DNA of 64,000 nucleotides from Clostridium thermosuccinogenes (GCF_002896855.1 NZ_CP021850.1:955665-1019664); one strand, 5' to 3'; shown: positions 55,333-64,000, counted from the first letter of the stretch. Made by a program: numbers and translations. Notes: generated from the letters alone by a model not told the origin.

Positions 55333-56115
55333 ATGGCAGTAAGAAAGATAATTCATATTGATGAGGAAAAATGCAATGGTTGTGGCTTATGTGTTCCGAA
55401 TTGCGCAGAAGGCGCTATACAGATAATTGACGGCAAAGCAAGGCTTGTCAAGGATTCATATTGTGATGGCCTTGGTGCATGTCTGGGACATTGCCCTCAG
55501 GATGCTCTCCATATTATAGAGAGAGAAGCTGATGACTTCGATGAGGAGGAAGTGGCAAAGCATTTGGCAAAGAACAGGAAAGACCATGATTTGCATAAAA
55601 ATGACAGGCCTTCTCCAGCTAAGTTCCACCACCACGGAGGCGGATGCCCGGGAAGCAGGATGATGATGCTGGGGGATGATGAGGGCAGAAAGAGCAATTC
55701 TCCTGGGGTGAAGGTAAATAGCGGTGATGTGGAAATTAGAATAAAGTCCCAGCTCAGACAATGGCCTGTGCAGCTTAACCTGGTTCCCGTGAATGCTCCG
55801 TATTTTGAGGATGCAGATTTGCTGGTTACAGCTGACTGTGTACCCTTTGCATATCCAAACTACCATCTGGATTTGCTCAAGGGCAAGGCAGTAGTGGTAG
55901 GGTGCCCGAAGCTTGACGATGTCGAATATTATGTTGATAAGCTGACGGATATATTCATGAGCAACAACATAAAAAGTGTTACCGTAGCCCATATGGAAGT
56001 GCCATGCTGCTCAGGAATTGTCAGGGCGGTTGAAATAGCGGTAATGCAGTCGGGCAAAACAATACCCGTCAAAAAGGTAAGGATAGGCATAAACGGAGAT
56101 GCCGAACAGAGATAA
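55333..56115 (+). CDS. 4Fe-4S ferredoxin-domain protein
   Basis: This 260-residue protein starts with a ferredoxin domain: CNGCGLCVPNC gives cluster ligands C14, C17, C20 and C24, and the second half has C44, C50 and C54 in YCDGLGACLGHCP, where the usual CxxC spacing is changed. A low-complexity charged stretch with HHHGGGC (about residues 75-115) follows, and then an unrecognised C-terminal domain with further Cys (TADCVPF, GCPKLDD, VPCCSG). It probably shuttles electrons or senses redox state. A terminator follows directly, so it is a single gene. Confidence 0.88.
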   Translation: MAVRKIIHIDEEKCNGCGLCVPNCAEGAIQIIDGKARLVKDSYCDGLGACLGHCPQDALHIIEREADDFDEEEVAKHLAKNRKDHDLHKNDRPSPAKFHHHGGGCPGSRMMMLGDDEGRKSNSPGVKVNSGDVEIRIKSQLRQWPVQLNLVPVNAPYFEDADLLVTADCVPFAYPNYHLDLLKGKAVVVGCPKLDDVEYYVDKLTDIFMSNNIKSVTVAHMEVPCCSGIVRAVEIAVMQSGKTIPVKKVRIGINGDAEQR

Positions 56116-56137
56116 AACAAAACGCAGCAAAGATAAA

Positions 56138-56165
56138 AAAACGCCTGGTTATTCCAGGCGTTTTT
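56138..56165. terminator. Terminator after the ferredoxin gene
   Basis: ACGCCTGG (56141-56148) pairs with CCAGGCGT (56154-56161), with A residues before and T residues after, so it may act in both directions. Confidence 0.8.
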
Positions 56166-56363
56166 CATAGGCATTTATTTTGATACAGCTTTGCATTAAA
56201 ACCACAATACTATACCCAGTGGTGAACAAGCTGAAATTGCATGCCGTCAGGTGGATGCAACAGCGTTCATAAATACTGGCAACTCAGCAAGGGGCTAACG
56301 GCCTGTATTGCCGGTATTTTCCATGCATAAGCTACGGACGCTGCAGCAGGGTTAACCTTCTGG

Positions 56364-57608
56364 CTATCTGCGGCCTGCTCTTCTGTTTCTCCTAAAGCCT
56401 AAGCTGTTTCTTCTCATATTTATGCTGGCACGGATGGATCTGAACCTGTCCAGCCGGATTATTTTCTTTGATATTTCGGGGATCTGAACTCCTTCACGTT
56501 TTTCAATGCTCAGGATAAAATCGACTATTTTTTGTGCAATATCAGGATCCCTGAATTCCCGCTGCGATCTTTTAATTTGGTTGAGCTTTTCCGCATTGTT
56601 ATCCAAGAGCTCGCTCACCATATCCTTAAGTTTTCTTATATCTTCACATACAATACCCAGATTGTATTTTTCAGCAAAAGCGGGATTTCCTTCTTCCTGT
56701 CCGGGCAGTGCGCCGGTTATCACCAGCGGAGTATTGCATGAGACTGCTTCCATCATTACATTAGGGCTTCCGCGAGTGAAGGCAATATCCGATGAAAGCA
56801 TGAGATCCTGCACATTTTGGGTAAAACCATAAATCTCTACCCTATCACCGAATTTTTCCTTCAACGAAGCTTCCAGCCTTCTTTTCAAGGAAGCATTACG
56901 GCCGGCTATGATCTTAACCCGGCAGTTGAAATTCTTGAGCAGGATTTCCGCTATATGTCTCATATTTCCGACCCCTTCACCACCACTCATTATCAGGCAT
57001 TCCAGGGGTCTGTCGCTGGTATAGTCATTGTTTTTGTCTCCGGAATCCTTGATGTGCTGGGTAAACCTGGAACGAACAGGGAAACCTATAACCTTAAGCT
57101 TGGACTCGGGTACCCCGAACTCCAGGCATTTGAGTTTTGATTCGACGGTGGGACAAATTATATAGTCCACCCTCGGATCAGCCCAAAGCGGCGAGATACT
57201 CACAAGATCAGCTATCAATGTTACAAAAGGAATATTTATTTTATATTCTTCCAGTATGTTAATTACCGAACCATTGAAGTCAGGATGAACAGACAAAATA
57301 AGGTCGGGGCGAACTTTGCTCAGCACCTCCAGAAATTTGTCGCGGATGGCCAATTCAGTGAATTCCGCTATAAGGGACGGCCTTTTTAAGGATATTTCCC
57401 AGGCCAGTTTCCATAGGTCTGTGGCATTTCTTGTCACAGAGCCATAGGCTTTTCCGATACTGATTCCCAGGCTTCCGGCCAGAGCAAATCCGTCTATGAC
57501 ATGCACATTTACATCTGGATGCTTTACAAATTGCTCATTCAACGATTCAGTTATGCTTTTGTGGCCATGGCCTGTGTAATCTGATGAAATAATCAGTATG
57601 TTTTTCAC
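56364..57608 (-). CDS. UgtP/MGDG-synthase-like glycolipid glycosyltransferase
   Basis: This 414-residue family-28-type glycosyltransferase would add sugar to diacylglycerol on the inner membrane face. The N-terminal acceptor domain has the GHGHKS motif near residue 13, and the donor domain has SGGEGVGNMRHIAEIL and the conserved GALPGQEEGN loop. It ends in a basic, Arg-rich tail (about the last 30 residues) that could bind the membrane. The start ATG has GGAGGAAAT upstream on the minus strand. Its role in anchoring lipoteichoic acid or glycolipid is inferred. Confidence 0.88.
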   Translation of the reverse strand: MKNILIISSDYTGHGHKSITESLNEQFVKHPDVNVHVIDGFALAGSLGISIGKAYGSVTRNATDLWKLAWEISLKRPSLIAEFTELAIRDKFLEVLSKVRPDLILSVHPDFNGSVINILEEYKINIPFVTLIADLVSISPLWADPRVDYIICPTVESKLKCLEFGVPESKLKVIGFPVRSRFTQHIKDSGDKNNDYTSDRPLECLIMSGGEGVGNMRHIAEILLKNFNCRVKIIAGRNASLKRRLEASLKEKFGDRVEIYGFTQNVQDLMLSSDIAFTRGSPNVMMEAVSCNTPLVITGALPGQEEGNPAFAEKYNLGIVCEDIRKLKDMVSELLDNNAEKLNQIKRSQREFRDPDIAQKIVDFILSIEKREGVQIPEISKKIIRLDRFRSIRASINMRRNSLGFRRNRRAGRR

Positions 57609-57965
57609 AAAATTTCCTCCTCCAAAAGGTAGAAATACGAGTGTTCTACTTTATTTTCATAAACACTATTAAATATTATACTACCTGCTATAAAAATTTT
57701 CCACTTGCTCCGCATATGTATGCGGTAGTTGTCTACTACCGATCTATTATACGCAGAAGGCTTCGTGTTTGTCTGAAAGACATGGTGGATAAATACGGTT
57801 CGATTAATCTAAAAGATAGCTATAACGAGGCTGTGAGTGCTTTGAGTCTTGCCGGAACGGCATTTTGGATTTGCATGTCCCCCTCCTTCGGAAATCTCCT
57901 GCGCTGTTATAAACTTTCCCGTTAGTTCATATATTATTAAAAAATAACGAACAAAAGGGGTAGAA
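57609..57965. other. Divergent spacer, no gene supported
   Basis: About 357 bases separate the glycosyltransferase and dacF. A 94-codon open frame (57641-57925) lacks a ribosome binding site and has unlikely composition, so it was not called. AAAAGGGG near 57953 serves dacF. Confidence 0.4.
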
Positions 57966-59177
57966 GTGATACTATTGAAAAAGAACAAGAAGCTTGCAGC
58001 CTGGAGTCTTTTGCTGTTTATATTAATAATACCAATGGGGGCTTTTGCTGACGATATATACGAAGGGACTTCCAACATTCCCGTTTTTTCTGAGAGTGTC
58101 GAAGCATCTGTTCCTGTCGAGCCGCCCAAGATAGATGCGGGATCTGCAATCGTCATGGATGCGATGACTGGAAGGGTTCTCTATGAAAAGGATGCTTATT
58201 CTAAAAAGCCAATGGCCAGCACAACCAAAATAATGACAGCGATACTTGCCATAGAACACGGCAACCTTGACGACATGGTCACTGTAAGCAAACGGGCCGC
58301 CGCCATAGGAGGGTCTACCATACATCTCCGGGCGGGAGAAAAGCTTAGCCTGAGGGATTTGCTGTATGGGCTGATGCTGAACTCGGGGAATGATGCTGCC
58401 ATAGCAATAGCTGAGCACATCGGAGGAACGGTGGAACGCTTTGCAGAGATGATGACGGAAAAAGCAAGGCAATTAGGCGCAAAAAATACTAATTTTAAAA
58501 CACCTCATGGGCTTGATAATCCGGATCACTACTCAACGGCTTACGATCTCGCCCTTATTACAAGATATGCCCTGGGAAATGAAACCTTCAATCAGATTGT
58601 CAGGACACAAACGGCTCAGATTCAGGGCAGGAGCCTCTACAATACCAACGAGATGCTCGATCTGTATCCTGGAGCTGACGGCGTTAAAACCGGATATACC
58701 AGCAAAGCTGGAAGATGCCTCGTTACTTCGGCTACCAGGGGAAACCGAAGATATATATCCGTTGTGTTGAACTGTTCCAGTAGGACAGCCAGGGCTAAAA
58801 GCTCCAGAAGCATTCTGGATTATGCTTTTGATAACTATAAAATGTATACGCTGGTTAAAACAAATGATGTTTTGGCGAGGGTTCCTGTAATTAAGGGTAT
58901 CAGAAAAGATATTTCGATACTTCCTGTGGATGAGATTCATCTGCCTTTAAGAGAGGATGAAGTCGAAAACCTGAAAGCCAAAATAGATTTGCCGGATCAG
59001 TTTCATGCACCGGTGGATTCAGGCATTGAAGTAGGCAGCATAAAATATGTGGTAAATGGAAAAGTCATTGCCTCAACCAGCCTTAAAACAGGCCCGGGAG
59101 TAAGGCGCAAAGAGTTTTTCGATTATTTTTTGCAGGTGATAGAACAATGGGTAAAATCTGTGAGAATCAGCGGGTAG
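57966..59177 (+). CDS. dacF: D-alanyl-D-alanine carboxypeptidase (DacF-like, PBP5 family)
   Basis: This 403-residue exported enzyme trims the terminal D-Ala from peptidoglycan stem peptides. A signal peptide ends near residue 28 (GAFADD). Catalytic motifs: S85-x-x-K88 (STTK), SGN at 140-142, and KTG at 241-243. A PBP5-type C-terminal domain follows, and the tail QVIEQWVKSVRISG could be a membrane-binding amphipathic helix. The start is GTG 57966, preceded by AGGGGT; an in-frame TTG at 57975 is an alternative. Confidence 0.93.
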   Translation: MILLKKNKKLAAWSLLLFILIIPMGAFADDIYEGTSNIPVFSESVEASVPVEPPKIDAGSAIVMDAMTGRVLYEKDAYSKKPMASTTKIMTAILAIEHGNLDDMVTVSKRAAAIGGSTIHLRAGEKLSLRDLLYGLMLNSGNDAAIAIAEHIGGTVERFAEMMTEKARQLGAKNTNFKTPHGLDNPDHYSTAYDLALITRYALGNETFNQIVRTQTAQIQGRSLYNTNEMLDLYPGADGVKTGYTSKAGRCLVTSATRGNRRYISVVLNCSSRTARAKSSRSILDYAFDNYKMYTLVKTNDVLARVPVIKGIRKDISILPVDEIHLPLREDEVENLKAKIDLPDQFHAPVDSGIEVGSIKYVVNGKVIASTSLKTGPGVRRKEFFDYFLQVIEQWVKSVRISG

Positions 59178-59245
59178 ATAACGGAGAAAAAGGATTTTAC
59201 CTATAGTTTTGACCTTTATAAATAAAAGGCAGCAAAATACAAAGC

Positions 59246-59587
59246 TCAGAGTTTCCTTTGCTGATTTATGTACGGAAGAACTGTTCTAATGAGCTTCTTA
59301 ATTAGCTCTATTTCCGTCTTTGAGCACTTTTTCAGCAAAGCCTCTATTTCGTCCATATTCTCATATGCTTGGGCATTGCTTCCCAAAACCAGATAATCCA
59401 ATGAGAGGTGAAGTTTTTCGCAGACCTTTACCAGCAAGGGCAGACTCATTTGTCTTTCTCCCCGCTCCAATTGTCCAAGGTAATAGCCGGATATGTCCAG
59501 CAGCTCTGACAACTGATCCCGTGTAAGTCCTAGGGCTTCCCTTCCAAGGCGCAGTCTGTTGCCGATTGCTAAGTTATCAAGAGAAAT
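59246..59587 (-). CDS. Xre-type HTH regulator, start unclear
   Basis: The frame encodes an Xre/Cro helix-turn-helix: NRLRLGREALGLTRDQLSELLDISGYYLGQLERGER, then a linker and a helical tail of about 35 residues. A conventional start is only TTG 59512, which would cut off the first helix. The frame continues upstream to a stop just beyond 59608 with no ATG; 59587 marks an ATT inside this extension. A pair of ATG codons at 59601-59596 lies in another frame, and deletion of a single base near 59580 would join it to this frame. Either a rare start or a frameshift is involved. Confidence 0.65.
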   Translation of the reverse strand: MSLDNLAIGNRLRLGREALGLTRDQLSELLDISGYYLGQLERGERQMSLPLLVKVCEKLHLSLDYLVLGSNAQAYENMDEIEALLKKCSKTEIELIKKLIRTVLPYINQQRKL

Positions 59588-59805
59588 ATATTTTGCATCA
59601 TGCCCTATTTATAAGTCACCTCTTTTCCATCCTCCTAAATAATGGTATAGGATATTGCCGATAAACAAAATAGGCAGCGTGCAAACAAAATATACTTGCA
59701 AGCTGCTTATTGCCACCGTATAATATTTTGTGTATATTTTGGGATTGTATGGAATTGATGGAACATACGATAAAATGTCAATTTTTTTTACAAAGGAGTA
59801 ATATA

Positions 59806-59931
59806 ATGATATACTATGAAGCTTTTCAGACAAAAGAAGGCAAAATTTTATATGCGCTTTTTATTGTGATTACTCTCATTCTCTTTGTGATAGATAGGTT
59901 TATTGACAAAAAAAAGAAAAAGGATCTTTGA
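59806..59931 (+). CDS. Small single-helix membrane protein, 41 residues
   Basis: AAAGGAG at 59791-59797 precedes ATG 59806 at an ideal distance. The peptide has a polar N terminus, one hydrophobic helix (about residues 13-31) and a very basic tail ending KKKKKDL. It is divergent from the Xre gene, 200 bases away. No family was recognised; a small membrane regulator is possible. Confidence 0.6.
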   Translation: MIYYEAFQTKEGKILYALFIVITLILFVIDRFIDKKKKKDL

Positions 59932-60406
59932 GAATTATGACCGGGAGTCGGAGCGGATATTGACAAGTGCAATCCTTGGGTTAATGAAGTGTAAAATAAC
60001 CAGTCGATAAACCTTGTTATGCATTAGCAACGAGTTTGGCAAATATGCCGGAATCGTATGGGTATGCCATGGACTTTCTGAAAATACCAAGACATCAGTA
60101 AAAAGAAGCAAGCCTGTTCTATGAGAGTAAATTCCTATCAAAAATAATTTATAAACAGGCAGCGACAAATTTTACTTGAGTCAGATTATAATCGGTTTCG
60201 GCAAAATTCAATGCCGGTTTTCATTCCAGATGCGGCAGTTCTATAACGATATGGTGACTGTGATATGATGATGAAGCTTATATAGGAAATAGTGAAGTAA
60301 AAGCCCTGCAACAAGGGCTTTTTTCTTTGGAACAAACTTGCTGAAGATGCTGTTTGTGTATCTTTTGCTAAACTAATGGTCATAATGTAAAATGGGTGAT
60401 AATGAA
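59932..60406. other. Spacer before the germination operon
   Basis: About 475 bases. It holds the terminator at 60299-60326. Short open frames lack ribosome binding sites. A TATAAT at about 60187 without a clear -35 may belong to a transcript ending at that terminator. Confidence 0.4.
60299..60326 (+). terminator. Terminator upstream of the germination operon
   Basis: AAAAGCCCT (60299-60307) pairs perfectly with AGGGCTTTT (60314-60322), followed by more T residues. It isolates the germination operon from upstream transcription. Confidence 0.8.
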
Positions 60407-61984
60407 ATGGGTGGAAGGACAAACAAGCAAAATAATGGGGATAACCAGAACACTAACAATGACAATACCTACATTGATTCATACGAACCCATACCGCGAG
60501 CAATTGATGAAGTAATTGCAAGACTCAATGAAGTTTTTTCGGAATGCAGCGATTTTACTTATCGAGAAATTGCATGTGGAGAAGAAGGCTGCATCAGGGT
60601 AGTGGTGGCTTATATCAGCGGTTTCGTTGATAAAAGAGCGCTAAACCAGGATGTGGTACGTCCGATTCTTGAATATTTTTCAAAGGCAAAATTCCAGAAA
60701 GACAAACCCTCCGCATACGAGCAGTTGAAAGAGTGTGTCGTCAACAACAGCGATTTAAAAGAAACAGTATATATGCGGCAAGCAGTGAACAATATCTTGT
60801 CGGGAGAAGCTTTGCTTTTTATTGATGGAGAGAATAAAGCTTTGATTATAGGGGTGAAGGACCCACAGGGCAGACAGGTGTCAGAACCCGACACAGAAGT
60901 TTCGATAAGAGGATCAAGAGAAGGCTTTGTAGAGAGCCTGCATACAAATATCGTTCTCATCCGCAAGAGGATTAAGAACGCCAACCTTAAAACGGAAATA
61001 GTGCATTTAGGAAAACAGACCAAAACCGAGGTTTGTATATGCTATATCAAGGGAGTTGCCAATGAAAAGATCGTCAACGAAGTAAAAACAAGACTTAAAA
61101 AGATCAAAGCCGATGCTATACTTGATAGCGGGGTCATCGAGCAGTACATTTCCGACAGCAGCTTATCCCTTTTCCCCACGGTGGGGAATAGTGAAAAATG
61201 CGACAAGCTGGCTGGGAAGCTGCTGGAAGGGCGTATAGCCATATTCTGCGACGGAACGCCTTATGTACTTACGGTCCCGTATCTTTACATAGAATCCATT
61301 CAGACCACGGATGATTATTATGACCATGCTTATTTCGCAACCTTTATGCGCCTGCTGCGCTTTATGGCACTCGTAGTATCAAATCTGCTGCCGGCAGTGT
61401 ATGTGGCACTGGTGAGCTTCCATCATACGTTAATCCCATTCAAGCTGATGATTACGCTGGCAGCTTCACGGCAGGGAATCCCTTTTTCTCCTTTTATTGA
61501 GGCAGTATTGATGATTTTGGCTTTTGAACTTCTGCGTGAGGCGGGCGTCCGGATGCCAAGGACCATCGGACAGGCGCTGAGCATTGTAGGTGCGATTGTG
61601 CTGGGTGAGGCTTCGGTGGCGGCAGGCATTGCCAGCAACCTGATGGTGATTATCGTAGCTATCACAGCCATTTGCAGCTTCGTCGTACCCCCGCTTATCA
61701 GGGCAACCATGCTGCTGCGCTTTGCATTTTTGATTGCAGCCAATCTTTTAGGCTTCCTTGGAATTTCCATTGTGGCTGTGGCTATTTTTATTCATCTCTG
61801 CAGACTTCGCTCTTTTGGGGTCCCCTATATGGCACCTGTTTCTCCGCTTTCGGTTTCCGACCTCAAGGATTCTTTCCTGGTGCTGCCCATCTGGGCTATG
61901 GTGACAAGGCCGGGAACACTGCGGCAGGAAAAGGCGAAAGACGGTAAAGGGACAAAACGCCAGGAGGTGAAAATAAAACCATGA
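60407..61984 (+). CDS. gerKA: Spore germination protein, GerA family A subunit
   Basis: This 525-residue inner-membrane spore receptor subunit has an Asn-rich N terminus, a soluble domain (about 30-280) and membrane helices from about residue 300. Family blocks such as VSIRGSREGFVESLHTNIVLIRKRI and PFSPFIEAVLMILAFELLREAGVRMPRTIGQALSIVGAIVLGEASV are clear. ATG 60407 was favoured over ATG 60392 because GGGTGAT lies just before it. Stop and next start overlap, so the operon is coupled. The K-type name is a guess; only the GerA family is certain. Confidence 0.93.
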   Translation: MGGRTNKQNNGDNQNTNNDNTYIDSYEPIPRAIDEVIARLNEVFSECSDFTYREIACGEEGCIRVVVAYISGFVDKRALNQDVVRPILEYFSKAKFQKDKPSAYEQLKECVVNNSDLKETVYMRQAVNNILSGEALLFIDGENKALIIGVKDPQGRQVSEPDTEVSIRGSREGFVESLHTNIVLIRKRIKNANLKTEIVHLGKQTKTEVCICYIKGVANEKIVNEVKTRLKKIKADAILDSGVIEQYISDSSLSLFPTVGNSEKCDKLAGKLLEGRIAIFCDGTPYVLTVPYLYIESIQTTDDYYDHAYFATFMRLLRFMALVVSNLLPAVYVALVSFHHTLIPFKLMITLAASRQGIPFSPFIEAVLMILAFELLREAGVRMPRTIGQALSIVGAIVLGEASVAAGIASNLMVIIVAITAICSFVVPPLIRATMLLRFAFLIAANLLGFLGISIVAVAIFIHLCRLRSFGVPYMAPVSPLSVSDLKDSFLVLPIWAMVTRPGTLRQEKAKDGKGTKRQEVKIKP

Positions 61985-63162
61985 TGTGCGGGAAGAGTAA
62001 AAGACGGACTGGTGTATTCTTGGCCGTATTTCTTATATTACCTTTGCTTGTAACCGGCTGCTGGAACAATAGGGATTTAACCGAAATAAACTTAGTGGCA
62101 GGTCTTGGACTGGACCGTACAGACGACGGTAAAATTCTTTTGACCGTCCAGGTGGTGGAGCCTGCAGCAATCCAATCGGTATCCTCCGGAAAGGGAAAAG
62201 GTGGAGGTACACAGCCAATGCCTGTGTTTGTCGAGTCCTTTGAAGGGGAAACAGTTTTTGAAGCTATAAGAGGAATGCTGTCCCTTATTGATAAAAAGTT
62301 GTTTTTTAGTACAGCTCAGGTTCTAATCCTCGGTGAAAATCTTTCGAAGGATGGCATAGTAGAAGTCCTGGACTTTTTCCAGAGGGATCATGAAATAGAT
62401 TATACAATGGATGTTCTTACAGCAAAAGGTGCAACCCCTAAGGAAATCCTTGAAATAGAAACCGATATGGAATCCATACCGGCATTGTATATAAAAGGGA
62501 CGGCAGAAAACACCATTTCACGGGGAACTGTGAAGAGGACCCGGTTGATTGATTTGATTAAAGATATGGACTGCATCGGAAAGCAACCTACCATTGGACA
62601 AATTTCAAAAGCGGGAGAAAAAGAAGTCAGAACGGAAGGTGTTGCCGTTTTTAAGGAAGGAAAGCTGGTAGGCTGGCTGGATTCACGGGAAACGAGGGGA
62701 TTTTTGTTTGCCATAGGTAAAATAAAAAGCACTATTGTGAATATTCCTGCAGAAAAGGGCAAAATATCTATGGAAATTATAAGGTCAAAAGGGAATGTCA
62801 AGGTGGCGTTTGAAAACAGCAAACCAGTCGCGCTCATCGTCAAGGTAGAGCTTGAGGCAAATGTGGGAGGGCATGAAGGAAGAGGCAGATTGGACTCGCC
62901 GGAAGATTTGCATATACTGGAGAAAAGATTGGAAGAAGAAATAAAAAATGAAATCATGTTGGCACTGCATAAGACCCAGATGGAATATTCCAGCGATATA
63001 TTTGGTTTTGGAACATATGTGCATAAGCATAATCCCCGGTATTGGAAAAATGCAGAAAAAAACTGGAATGACATTTTCAGCAAGCTTCCGGTAGATATCC
63101 GGGTAGATGCCAGAATAATGAGGACAGGTATTGTCAAAAGTCCGGTAAAGAAGGAAGAATGA
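61981..63162 (+). CDS. gerKC: Spore germination lipoprotein, Ger(x)C family
   Basis: This 393-residue lipoprotein has a signal peptide with lipobox VTGC (Cys near residue 27) followed by WNNRDLTEINLVAGLGLDRT, a hallmark of GerC proteins. AGGAGGTG lies inside the end of the A-subunit gene. It would sit on the outer face of the inner spore membrane as the third receptor component. Confidence 0.93.
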   Translation: MMCGKSKRRTGVFLAVFLILPLLVTGCWNNRDLTEINLVAGLGLDRTDDGKILLTVQVVEPAAIQSVSSGKGKGGGTQPMPVFVESFEGETVFEAIRGMLSLIDKKLFFSTAQVLILGENLSKDGIVEVLDFFQRDHEIDYTMDVLTAKGATPKEILEIETDMESIPALYIKGTAENTISRGTVKRTRLIDLIKDMDCIGKQPTIGQISKAGEKEVRTEGVAVFKEGKLVGWLDSRETRGFLFAIGKIKSTIVNIPAEKGKISMEIIRSKGNVKVAFENSKPVALIVKVELEANVGGHEGRGRLDSPEDLHILEKRLEEEIKNEIMLALHKTQMEYSSDIFGFGTYVHKHNPRYWKNAEKNWNDIFSKLPVDIRVDARIMRTGIVKSPVKKEE

Positions 63163-63167
63163 CATAA

Positions 63168-63380
63168 ATGGCAATAGTTTTAGCAGTGTTTGCTATTCTG
63201 ATTTTTTATGATGTTCAAAAATTTATACGGGAAAAGGAAAGGGCGAGGGTATTTTTGCTATATGGTTTCTTTATGGCAACGAGCCTCACGGTCAGCTTGC
63301 TTCTGGCAGCAGGGAGAAGGCCTTCCAGCCCCGCCCAATGGATAGAGGCTGTATTAAAGATGATGGGAGTATTGAAGTGA
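63168..63380 (+). CDS. Small two-helix membrane protein in the germination operon
   Basis: This 70-residue protein has two hydrophobic stretches (about residues 2-14 and 28-48) separated by a basic loop KFIREKERAR, and a short C-terminal tail. It begins 5 bases after gerC and its stop overlaps the start of gerB (ATGA), so it is a true member of the operon. It may be the fourth, GerD/D-type small subunit known in some ger operons; that is an inference from size and place. Confidence 0.7.
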   Translation: MAIVLAVFAILIFYDVQKFIREKERARVFLLYGFFMATSLTVSLLLAAGRRPSSPAQWIEAVLKMMGVLK

Positions 63381-64000
63381 TGGAAAAGGCACGGATATCA
63401 AGCTTTCAGCTGTTTCTGCTTGTATCAGGCTTTCTTTTTGGAAGCACGGTGATATTGGCTCCTGCCCAGGGAGCAAAAAATGATGCATGGCTGGCCATAC
63501 TCCTTGGAGGAGCAGGTGGTACTTTACTTATGGTGGTTTATGCGTCTATAGCATTGTTGAACCCATCAAAAACCCTGGTGGACATTTTAAGGGAAAAGTT
63601 AGGAAAAGTTATAGGCAATATTTTTGCCATTCTGTATATATGGTATTTCATCCACCTGGCTTCCTTGGTGTTCAGGAATTTTGGGGAGTTTATCTGCACG
63701 GTGACTTATCCGGAAACTCCTATTGTTGTGGTGATAGGGTTTTTTGCGGTTGTTTTGGCATATACTGTCAACGGTGGGATAGAGGTGATGGGAAGATTGA
63801 GCGAGCTTTTGGTGCCTGTTATACCTTTATTATTTTTCATTATCGGTTTGTCGATACTAACTGTCCATGATTTCACAGCTTTCCTTCCTATATTGGAGAA
63901 CGGAATTAAGCCTGTGCTCAGCGCAGCTTTTGACTATATATCCTTTCCCTTTGGAGAAACCGTAGCATTCCTTATGATATTTCTTCATTTAAACAAAAAG
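63380..64000 (+). CDS. gerKB: Spore germination protein, GerB family permease, truncated by window edge
   Basis: The frame starts with ATG 63380, overlapping the previous stop by one base, and stays open to the end (207 codons seen). It is highly hydrophobic, with at least six membrane helices, and belongs to the spore germination permease group of the APC superfamily: the first helix reads FQLFLLVSGFLFGSTVILAPA and the segment GGIEVMGRLSELLVPVIPLLFF is typical. It is the B subunit that likely binds the germinant. Confidence 0.88.
   Translation, partial: MEKARISSFQLFLLVSGFLFGSTVILAPAQGAKNDAWLAILLGGAGGTLLMVVYASIALLNPSKTLVDILREKLGKVIGNIFAILYIWYFIHLASLVFRNFGEFICTVTYPETPIVVVIGFFAVVLAYTVNGGIEVMGRLSELLVPVIPLLFFIIGLSILTVHDFTAFLPILENGIKPVLSAAFDYISFPFGETVAFLMIFLHLNKK

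Noticed and set aside
57641-57925. 94-codon open frame between the glycosyltransferase and dacF
   Set aside because: No ribosome binding site, unusual amino acid mix, and location in a divergent promoter region.
60340-60400. Possible sigma-G promoter for the germination operon (TGTGTA and CATAATG)
   Set aside because: Spacing is about 20 bases rather than 17-18, and both boxes are imperfect.

Overview
The window looks like chromosome of a Gram-positive, spore-forming anaerobe of the Clostridia. Support: an alpha/beta-type small acid-soluble spore protein, a gerA-type germination operon, AGGAGG-type ribosome binding sites, a tyrosyl T-box leader, an L20-type leader before infC-rpmI-rplT, Feo ferrous iron uptake, flavin-dependent thymidylate synthase and a clostridial-type ferredoxin. 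Species cannot be named from this evidence. No rRNA or tRNA gene and no CRISPR array was seen.

Layout. 1-4 kb: end of an HD-GYP signalling protein, then an iron-uptake locus (feoA-feoA, feoB, small Cys-rich partner) with two Fur-box-like operators and an internal terminator. 4-8.4 kb: peptidase T, an esterase-like hydrolase, a YbaK-type deacylase and a metallophosphoesterase. 8.4-15.8 kb: two polar amino acid ABC importers flanking a small membrane protein and an NADP-type isocitrate dehydrogenase. 16-19 kb: TrkA-TrkH potassium uptake. 19-27.5 kb: a glycan-use locus with a GntR/LacI-hybrid regulator, two CUT1 permeases, a lipoprotein binding protein and a GH38 alpha-mannosidase. 27.6-34.2 kb: an FtsK/SpoIIIE translocase with two repeat arrays in its linker, an MFS protein and a PDZ membrane protein.

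34.2-43.2 kb is a visibly AT-rich accessory island. A strong ribosome binding site opens a 38-codon frame, followed by the C-terminal part of a radical-SAM/SPASM-like protein and four consecutive ABC exporter half-transporter genes. This is the best candidate for an unusual system: it looks like a peptide-modification/export cluster whose maturase is truncated. 43.2-47.1 kb returns to housekeeping: thyX, dihydrofolate reductase, infC with an ATT start under an L20-type leader, rpmI, rplT and an rRNA methyltransferase. A small relic resembling the 3' end of an IS605-family tnpB sits between infC and rpmI.

47.2-64 kb: a CaCA cation antiporter, a DUF421-DUF4363 pair, two single-RCK potassium regulators, T-box-controlled tyrS, a convergent KtrB/TrkH channel, a Cys-rich mini-protein, the spore protein, a ferredoxin, a UgtP-like glycolipid glycosyltransferase, a DacF-like carboxypeptidase, an Xre regulator whose start is unclear, a 41-residue membrane protein, and a gerA-gerC-small ORF-gerB operon that runs off the right edge.

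Recurring regulation. In all three importer operons a hairpin without a strong terminator follows the binding-protein gene. A TTTACATGTAA palindrome precedes both the glycan-locus regulator and its transporter operon. Positions, motifs and starts were read by eye; family names rest on recognised motifs, not on searches.
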